Source: Aureococcus anophagefferens | Taxonomy: Eukaryota > Sar > Pelagophyceae > Pelagomonadales > Pelagomonadaceae | Assembly: GCF_000186865.1 (NCBI RefSeq) | Contig: NW_008705563.1 | Span: 363,984-379,398, forward strand | Direction: 5' to 3' | DNA: 15,415 nt | In this document: in pieces, positions 7,392 to 13,522 of the stretch | Position numbering within the stretch: position 1 is the stretch's first letter | Layout of the letters: the number at the start of each line of letters is the position of its first letter | Notes under the pieces: generated by a model | The model's database searches: none | What the model was told of the DNA's origin: nothing | Seen by the model: only the letters and a program-made list of their open reading frames with translations | Position numbers and translations under genes: made by a program

Positions 7392-8213
7392 ATGCTGTTT
7401 GCCAGGCGCAAGCGCCTTCGCAAGCGCATCTGGGCGTTCGACGTCGCGTACGGCCCCGAGCGCACGAAGACGCTGAGCGGCTATCGGTGTTGGCTGATGA
7501 AGATGTGCGGGAGGCGCCGCCGAGAAGGGGACGAATGTAAGTGGTGGCGGAAAATGATCCAGACCTTCATCCTGGTGCTGCTGTTCTGGGAGCACCGCGG
7601 CGACATCGACACGGAGGGTTGGACGAAGTTCTACGACCCGGACTTCGCCGTGACGCTCGCCGCTGCCTGCTCACATTCGACGCAGACACGCGCTGTCAAG
7701 AAACGCCTCGACCTGGTCGTCTGCCACAGGGAGTGGAGCTGCAGCTACGCTCAGCTGAGCGCCTTCGTGGACTCCTGCGGCGCGCTCCTCGTCGCGCTCA
7801 AGACCGGCGCCGTGCGCGAGGACGACCCGCTGGTAAAGGAGGCGCGGACGCTCGAGGCGCTCGGGCTGATCTCCGTCGAGTTGCTCGACTCGTCCTGGGT
7901 CGTCGTCGACGGCGACCTCGTCCTCCTCGTGAACCACATCCTCTCCCTCTCGCAGGGCCACCAGTGCCGCATGACGGCCGAGTGCTTCCTCCTCCTCTCA
8001 CAGTTCTTCGTCCTCGGCGACGGCGACCTGCGCGCGGATCTACACGCGCATCACCGGACGATTCACGCTGTATGCCTATTTGGCAAGATATCCATGCGGT
8101 ACATGCTCCACCTCGACCATTTCTTCCAGAGCTACAAGGACGCCGCGCTGGCGGACATGCTTATCTTCGTGGAGCTCCTCCGGAAGGCCTCGCGCATCCC
8201 CTCCTCCGTCTAA
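7392..8213 (+). CDS. Hypothetical protein, helix-rich
   Basis: An open frame of 273 codons in DNA of more balanced composition than its surroundings, ending in TAA. The N terminus is strongly basic (ARRKRLRKR). A hydrophobic stretch follows (MIQTFILVLLFW, about residues 55-66). The remainder is rich in Leu, Val and Cys with amphipathic helices (ALLVALKTGAVREDDPL, ECFLLLSQFFVLGDG, DAALADMLIFVELLRK). The pattern recalls helical-repeat proteins, but I cannot assign a family. The ATG at 7392 is the first in frame; the ATG at 7554 is an alternative start. Introns cannot be excluded. Confidence 0.5.
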   Translation: MLFARRKRLRKRIWAFDVAYGPERTKTLSGYRCWLMKMCGRRRREGDECKWWRKMIQTFILVLLFWEHRGDIDTEGWTKFYDPDFAVTLAAACSHSTQTRAVKKRLDLVVCHREWSCSYAQLSAFVDSCGALLVALKTGAVREDDPLVKEARTLEALGLISVELLDSSWVVVDGDLVLLVNHILSLSQGHQCRMTAECFLLLSQFFVLGDGDLRADLHAHHRTIHAVCLFGKISMRYMLHLDHFFQSYKDAALADMLIFVELLRKASRIPSSV

Positions 8214-8243
8214 AGGCCCGGGCCCGCCCGCGTGAAGTCTCGC

Positions 8244-8862
8244 CTACCTTAGTGACGAGGTCGAGCGCGAGCCCGTCGTCGAGAACCGATGCGTGCACTC
8301 GAGGTCCGCGTCCGACGGCTCCTGCGGCGGCGGCTCTGGCGGCGGCAACTCGGGGTGCGGCGGGCGGCGCGTGCCGATCTCCGACTCGTCGTCGTCCGTC
8401 TGCGGCGCCGGCGCCGGCGCCGGCGCTGGCTCGTCGTCGTACTAGTAGTCCACTGGGACTCCGGCTCCGGCTCCTCGGACAGCCGGCGCACGCGCTCGAC
8501 GGCCTCCTCCTCCTCGGCGGCCTCGCGGCGGCGCTGCTCGTCGGCGACAAGCGACTGGCAGCTGAGGGCCAGCGCCGCCTGCAGCCCCGCGTCCTGCTCG
8601 TCGAAGTCCTCCGCGCCCGCGTCGACGGCCTGCGGCGGCGGCTCCTCGTCTTCTTCCCCGTCCTCGCCGTCGTCGAAGTCCTCCTCCGTCGCGCCCTCGG
8701 GGACGTCGATGGGCACGACCACGCGGGGCGACGCCGCCTCGTCGTCGCCCGTAGGACCGCAGCTCCCGCGTGGCGTTCGACGGAACGCCGCAACGTGTCG
8801 TCGGCCACGCCTTCGGCCGCGCGCGGGGCCGTGTCACGGCCTCGGCCGACGAATGTGAGCAC
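8244..8862 (-). CDS. Ubiquitin-interacting-motif protein, reading frame broken
   Basis: The best segment (about 8755-8450, minus strand) reads VVVPIDVPEGATEEDFDDGE, a strongly acidic part, then DEQDAGLQAALALSCQSL. That last part fits the UIM consensus: acidic residues, the central Ala and the Ser four positions on. UIMs bind ubiquitin in proteasomal, endocytic and deubiquitinating proteins. A charged helix (EQRRREAAEEEEAVERVRRL) follows. Coding character then moves to another frame at about 8445 (DDEPAPAPAPAPQTDDDESE), reaching a TAG at 8246-8244. Upstream, character moves to a third frame at about 8750 (GRGRDTAPRAAEGVADDTL). These shifts may be short introns, sequence errors or decay. No ATG is firmly supported. 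Confidence 0.45.
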
Positions 8863-9429
8863 TTGGCGCAGCTATGAGCATCGTAGATAGACCGTCGAGA
8901 CGGTTGGAGTTCCTCGGCGACCGCCGGGCGCGCCCAGCTGCACGCTTCTCGCCGGGCTCCGACAGACCGTCCAAGACCGTGCTCTTCGTCGCGCGCACGC
9001 CTTTCTGGGCAACCAAAAGCAGCGCGCGGCTACAGAGGGACCAACAGGCGCGGACCGGACCGGAAAAAGTGGTGCAAGCGGCGCCGGACCACCTCGGCGC
9101 GGCTCGGAGCGCGGCTCGACGCGCTGCCACAGCATGCTGCAGGCAGCTTCGGCGAAGCGCTCCGTGATGGGGCAGCCTTGCAGCCGCGAGGACGTGCGGC
9201 TGGCCGTGATGCACGCGGAGGTCCGGCACGAAGCCAAGCGCCTCCATCGCGCACAAACGAGCGACACCCGGATGACGTTCCTCGACACGCGCGTTTTCTC
9301 AGGAAAAGCGCAGCAGGCGTCATTCGATGCTGTCGCCGATTTGATGCAGCGCTGCGCCGCGTCTGGGCGCGCTACGCGCGGCGCGACGCGCGCGCACAAA
9401 CCGTAGGCAGCGCGACGCGACGAATCGAC
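8863..9429. other. Region without a resolved gene
   Basis: A short open frame at 9134-9406 (+) has an ordinary amino-acid mix (SREDVRLAVMHAEVRHEAKR, later DTRVFSGKAQQASFDAVADL) and may be an exon, but no family is recognisable. Nothing else in the stretch stands out. Confidence 0.3.
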
Positions 9430-9843
9430 TATTCGACTTGCTCGACCGGGACCAAACCGGCGTCTACCAATCTAAGTACCGCATGTACGTAGTTGTGCGC
9501 TCGGGCGGCGACCCGGCGACCTTCGTCGTGTTCACCTCCACCACTCCCTCGGGGCGCTCCTCCTGCTGGGCGAGGGCGAGGAGCCCCTCCTCTTCCCCAC
9601 CCTCGACCATCGCTTCCTCGCACCGATGCGCCCCGAGTTGAATCGGTCAAAAACGCCACTGGTGCGCCCACCCCCACCCCTCATCATACCTTTCACCACA
9701 TCCCTCCCTCATAGGTCTGAACTCCTACGACTCTACGCTGAACAGAATTTTCTTTTCGGGCTACGACGGCGAGGACGTCGACCTGTTCCGCGTCGCATGC
9801 GAGGCCCAGGTCAAGGCCGAACTCCAAGCAGGCCGAGCTGTAG
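9430..9843 (+). CDS. Coding fragments of an unrecognised gene, exon structure uncertain
   Basis: Three stretches look coding: FDLLDRDQTGVYQSKYRM from about 9430, LGALLLLGEGEEPLLFPTLD with DHRFLAPMRPE up to about 9636, and FFSGYDGEDVDLFRVACEAQ ending at the TAG at 9841-9843. The second and third join in phase if the intron is 9637-9745 (GTTGAATCGG donor, CTGAACAG acceptor). That intron holds a long pyrimidine-rich tract and a second possible acceptor, CATAG at 9714. The first stretch is in another frame, so either another intron or a frameshift lies near 9530. The family is unknown. Confidence 0.35.
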
Positions 9844-9931
9844 CGCCCGTTGACGCGCTCTACATAAGGTCACCAAGTACTACAAGGATTGCACACCGAG
9901 CAGTGAACTGGTCGAGAGTATCAACGCTACG

Positions 9932-10438
9932 ATGCCGGATCAAATTAAGAGGTCAGATGTGGACTTGGATCGACTTGCTTCGGGTCTTGCTTCGGAGCTG
10001 GATAAAGAGTTCGAGAATGACGATGATGGCATGGATGGGATGAATGCTCTTATGGATGATTCGCAAGCCCCGGCACCTGCTACACGAACTTCTCCGACTC
10101 CTGCTGTGACTTCTGACTCGCCTGTGCCTCCTTCGTATATGCCTCCGTACGCTAATCCGAGCATCATCTCAAATTCCAATCAATTCTTCAGTGGAGCTCC
10201 AATGCATGCCCATCAAGCCATGCCTTTGACTCCACTGCCCATGTACCATCATCCCATGCATTCCATGCCCCATCAATCCATGCCTCAGATGCACCATGCA
10301 CCTCCTGCGACTCCGAGGGGCAATACTGGGAACTTGATCGCAAAGATTTCGGAACTGAATGATCTCCTGACGGCCCGGGCTATTACCCAGAGCGAATTCG
10401 ATACTCTCAAACGAAATTTGCTGTCGTCTCCGCGATGA
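9932..10438 (+). CDS. Small protein with a C-terminal SHOCT domain
   Basis: A complete 168-residue frame from the ATG at 9932 to the TGA at 10436. The N terminus is acidic and helical (DVDLDRLASGLASELDKEFE), followed by a Pro/Met/His-rich low-complexity middle (repeated MHSMPHQSMPQMHH-type sequence). The C-terminal 35 residues (LIAKISELNDLLTARAITQS then EFDTLKRNLLSS) match the SHOCT pattern: a Leu-rich helix, a turn with an Ile-Thr pair, an EF(D/E) pair, then K..LL. SHOCT is a short oligomerisation-type module usually found at C termini. Codon choice is strikingly different from the neighbours, with many T- and A-ending codons in place of G/C. This suggests horizontal or mobile-element origin, or a relaxed region. 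No partner protein is evident. Confidence 0.7.
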   Translation: MPDQIKRSDVDLDRLASGLASELDKEFENDDDGMDGMNALMDDSQAPAPATRTSPTPAVTSDSPVPPSYMPPYANPSIISNSNQFFSGAPMHAHQAMPLTPLPMYHHPMHSMPHQSMPQMHHAPPATPRGNTGNLIAKISELNDLLTARAITQSEFDTLKRNLLSSPR

Positions 10439-10584
10439 TGGCGCATCTGGGACGTGCTCCGATTCTGCGATCCTGTTCTGCCAGGATCTGCCCCGACGCC
10501 TCCCTACTTCTTAACTATCTTATCGTACTCTTCGTTCTGTACTCCCTACTCCTCTGTACTCCTAAAAGTATAGTCCGGATTTCT
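10439..10584. other. AT-rich spacer after the SHOCT gene
   Basis: A markedly AT-rich, pyrimidine-rich stretch (ctcttcgttctgtactccct and similar) between the SHOCT stop and the GC-rich AP2-like gene. It probably belongs to the SHOCT transcript's 3' end or to the promoter of the next gene. A frame is open through it, but the composition looks non-coding. I see no long terminal repeats or inverted repeats bounding the low-GC island. Confidence 0.4.
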
Positions 10585-11994
10585 ATGGGGCATACTGTAC
10601 TCCGGGTTACTCCACTCAGATGGGTGCGGTCAGAGCAGGGAGGGTGGGTTCAGGCCACCTCCTACGCGTACGGCGACGGTCGCCGAGGCCAGCTTCGCGC
10701 CCACCAAAAGGGGGGCGTCGACGGCCTGCAAGAGGCCATTGCCGGCCTTCAAGTTGCCGTCGAAGCCGACGCCCGAGAGCGCACGCGACGCGCGCACGAC
10801 CGAGAGATCGGCGAGGACGTGACCGCACCCGCGCGAAACTGGTGGATGAAGGTCAAAACGCCGAAGCCCCCGCCGAAGCGCCCCGCGCCGAACGAGAGCG
10901 CGGCGCCGGCGGAGAAGCGGCGCGGGCCGCGCCGAGGCCTACGAGAACCGATACGCCCGGCTCGCGCGCCTCGGCGCGGCGCGCCTCGGCAAGCTGCTGC
11001 CCGCGGAAGCCGCCGCCTCTCCGACGACTTCTCCGTCGTCGGCGTTCACGCCGCCGACAGCCCCTTGGTCAAGGTCGTCCTCGCGTACGTCGACGTCGAC
11101 GACTTCGAGGACTCCTCGCCCTTGGCCGCGGCGCGGTACCTCGTGCGCCCCGGCGGCCCGCCGGTCCCGGAGCACGTCGCGGCCGCGTGCCGCGTCTTGA
11201 TCGGCGGATCGAACAGCGCGGCGAAGCGGGCGGCGAAGCGGGTCCTCGAGTCCGCGGCCGAGGGCGAGGAGTCGCTCGCCGACGCCGCGCGGCGCCTCGC
11301 CGACGGCGGCGAGCTCGACGCGTTGGAAACGACGGCGTGCGCCTGGGCCGCGGAGAACCCGCTCGTCGCGAGCGCGGCGCCGTCGACGGCGACGTTCGAG
11401 CGCCGGCGCGCGGGCGAGGTCCAGGCCGCCCGCGCGGCCGCGGTCAAGGAGAAGCCGCCCTACCAGACGCAGACACGAAGCGACAGGTTCCAGGCGAGCT
11501 TCAAGTGGACGAGCGATCCCAGGCTGGAGAGCCGCATGATCTGCGTCGGCACCTGGGACACGCCCGAGGAGGCCGCCACGGCCGTCCACTGCGCCCTGCT
11601 CCGCATCGAGGAGCCCGACAAGTACGCCAATCTGCTTAAGCACCCCTGCGTCGCCAAGCTCAACCTCTCCGAGACGACGACGCACTCGGAGAAAGTCCAC
11701 CGCATCGTCGACAAGGCCTTCACGAAGCGCCGCAAGGAAGACGCGAAGGCCATCGCGGCCCTCGCGGCTCAGTCGGCGGGCGCGGCTCCGTCGGCGCAGG
11801 ACAAGCCGCCGGAGTGCGACAGCAAGCGCAAGTGCCTCAGCCTCATCCAGAAGTGCGAGCCCGTCTTCAACCGCAAGCGCAAAGGCGACGCGAGCAGCCT
11901 GCCGCAGGACTACTGCGTGTTGTGCGCCGCGCGCAACGCGGCGAACAAGTCGGCAAGTACCGCGCGCCGCAACAAGCACAAGGCCCGGGCCTAG
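10585..11994 (+). CDS. AP2/ERF-like DNA-binding protein
   Basis: The frame ends at the TAG at 11992. Near 11461-11640 it reads RSDRFQASFKW, then RMICVGTWDTPEEAATAVHC. This fits the AP2/ERF core: three strands, then G-T-(F/W)-D-T-x-E-E-A-A and a helix. AP2 domains bind DNA in plant and algal transcription factors and in some mobile-element integrases. After it come a Lys/Arg-rich helix (KAFTKRRKEDAKAIAALAAQ) and a Cys-containing basic tail (DYCVLCAARN, then KHKARA) that may be a small zinc-binding or nuclear signal segment. The start is uncertain: in-frame ATGs lie at 10435, 10585 and 10846, and the first falls in AT-rich, non-coding-looking DNA. Around 10931-11015 another frame (EAYENRYARLARLG) looks more coding than this one. 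The gene is convergent with the oxidoreductase, 68 bp apart. Confidence 0.55.
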   Translation: MGHTVLRVTPLRWVRSEQGGWVQATSYAYGDGRRGQLRAHQKGGVDGLQEAIAGLQVAVEADARERTRRAHDREIGEDVTAPARNWWMKVKTPKPPPKRPAPNESAAPAEKRRGPRRGLREPIRPARAPRRGAPRQAAARGSRRLSDDFSVVGVHAADSPLVKVVLAYVDVDDFEDSSPLAAARYLVRPGGPPVPEHVAAACRVLIGGSNSAAKRAAKRVLESAAEGEESLADAARRLADGGELDALETTACAWAAENPLVASAAPSTATFERRRAGEVQAARAAAVKEKPPYQTQTRSDRFQASFKWTSDPRLESRMICVGTWDTPEEAATAVHCALLRIEEPDKYANLLKHPCVAKLNLSETTTHSEKVHRIVDKAFTKRRKEDAKAIAALAAQSAGAAPSAQDKPPECDSKRKCLSLIQKCEPVFNRKRKGDASSLPQDYCVLCAARNAANKSASTARRNKHKARA

Positions 11995-12062
11995 GGCGCG
12001 CGCGTCCGATTAAGAGCTCCTGATGCACACCAAGCGGGGACCGTGAAGTTCGCTCGAGTCCG

Positions 12063-13325
12063 TTAGGCCTCCCCGTGGTCGACGGTGATGACGGGCGCGT
12101 CGCCGCCCTCGCCCCAGGTGGCGCCGCGGAGGCGCGCGAGGAGCGGCGCGCCGAGCGCGGACGCGGGCGTGAGCACGCCCGGCGCGGCGGCCGCGCCCTC
12201 CGCGAGCGCGACGGCCGTCTCGACGAGGAAGACGGTCGTCGAGATGCAGGACGGGTCGCCGGCGCCGTTCCAGCGCGTCACCGTCGTCTCGCCGTTCGCG
12301 CCCGTGGTCACGAAGGACATGGCGTAGGACCCGCGGAGCATCTTCGCGCGCGACGGGCCCGCGCCCGACTCCGGAAGCATGCCCCGCGACCGCAGGAGGT
12401 TCCGCGTCGGCGCGAAGCGGAGCATGGCCCCGCCGACGCCCAGCGCCGCGGCGTTGGTCACCGCGGCCTTGAGCGACGGGAGCGCCATGGACTCGGAGTA
12501 GATCAGGCCGTCCGCGTAGTTCAGCGCCGCGTTCGACCGCCGCACGACGGGGCAGTTCGCGCCGGCCATGATGAACGGCGACAAATGGCGCGTCGTCCCG
12601 CCCAAGGCGACCGTGCCGAAGGGCCGGCCCTTGGCCCAGTCGATCTTCGTCTTCGCGACGCCCTCGAGGGACGGCGTCGGCGGCCTCGGCGTCGGGTTCG
12701 TGATCTCGTTGACGACCGTGTCGATGGTGCCGCCCTGGAACGCGCCGCGCATCTTCGTGACGTAGTTGTCGACGCGCGTCGGCGCGGCGCCGTGGACGTC
12801 GACGTGGCGCCGCACGGCGAGCTGGCAGCCGAGGTCCGAGGGGACCGAGTCGAAGCCCGAAGCCGGCACCAGGGTCGCGCCGGACGCTTTCGCGGCGCCG
12901 TCGTGCTCGTGGGCCATCAAAGCGATCCACTGGGCCTCGCCCGTGATGTCGCAGTAGTGCGTGCCGCCCGCGGCGCACGCGCCGAAGAGCGGCGAGCCGA
13001 ACTTCGCGTAGGGCCCCGCGGTCGACGCGACGACCGTCGCGGCCGCGGCGACGCGCGCGACGTCGGCGGCGTCGGCCGCGTCGGCGACGATGACGTCGGC
13101 GTCGCTGTCGAGCGACGCTTTCAGCGCCTCGAGCTTCGCCGCGTCGCGGCCGGCGAAGGCGATGCGCTTCGACGGGTGGGCACGCAGGGCGTACTCGGCG
13201 GCGAGCCGGCCGGCGAAGCCCGTCGCGCCGAAGAGCACGATGTCGTAGTCGCGCGTCGTCGAGAAGCGGCGCGCGCCGCGCATCGCTGCGGTCGCGGCGC
13301 GCATGGTCGCCGTCGCGAGGGCCAT
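12063..13325 (-). CDS. Saccharopine dehydrogenase-like oxidoreductase (SCCPDH family)
   Basis: A 420-residue protein from the ATG at 13325, close to the usual length of about 430 for this family. The Rossmann nucleotide-binding motif GATGFAGR lies at 33-40, followed by the family-typical AFAGRDAAKLEAL, TAGPYAKFGSPLFGACAAGG, THYCDITGE and PASGFDSVPSDLG. The first 20 residues (MALATATMRAATAAMRGARR) are basic, hydroxylated and free of acids, so a mitochondrial or plastid targeting peptide is likely. The frame is open further upstream, but the 13325 start gives the better N terminus. Family members are NAD(P)-dependent reductase-like proteins, often linked to lipid droplets or membranes; the substrate is not known, and a role in lysine metabolism should not be assumed. 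No intron is seen. The long open frame on the opposite strand is a GC shadow. Confidence 0.9.
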   Translation of the reverse strand: MALATATMRAATAAMRGARRFSTTRDYDIVLFGATGFAGRLAAEYALRAHPSKRIAFAGRDAAKLEALKASLDSDADVIVADAADAADVARVAAAATVVASTAGPYAKFGSPLFGACAAGGTHYCDITGEAQWIALMAHEHDGAAKASGATLVPASGFDSVPSDLGCQLAVRRHVDVHGAAPTRVDNYVTKMRGAFQGGTIDTVVNEITNPTPRPPTPSLEGVAKTKIDWAKGRPFGTVALGGTTRHLSPFIMAGANCPVVRRSNAALNYADGLIYSESMALPSLKAAVTNAAALGVGGAMLRFAPTRNLLRSRGMLPESGAGPSRAKMLRGSYAMSFVTTGANGETTVTRWNGAGDPSCISTTVFLVETAVALAEGAAAAPGVLTPASALGAPLLARLRGATWGEGGDAPVITVDHGEA

Positions 13326-13522
13326 GGGCACGTGCGCTCGCTGCCACGACGTCGCACTGCGGCACCGGAGAGCTTGAGAGGCTGGGGGAAAGATGCAGTC
13401 CATGTTGCACATCATATATCTCCGGGGCAGCCTCCGGACGGCGCCCGCGTTGCAAAGCTCTCCGTGCGCTCGAGCGCTGCCCGCGCCCTGTTGCGGTGCG
13501 CGCCGGGGGGTAGTCGACAACC
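13326..13522. promoter_or_regulatory. Divergent intergenic promoter region
   Basis: A 197-bp gap between the starts of the oxidoreductase gene (-) and the EF/IQ gene (+). It contains atcatatatc at 13411-13420, the only TATA-like patch nearby, and a local drop in GC. Both genes probably share this space as a bidirectional promoter; this is inferred from layout. Confidence 0.45.

Noticed and set aside
9430..9500. EF-hand reading of FDLLDRDQTG
   Set aside because: The rest of the 12-residue loop does not keep the expected ligands or the final Glu, and the frame ends in unresolved sequence.
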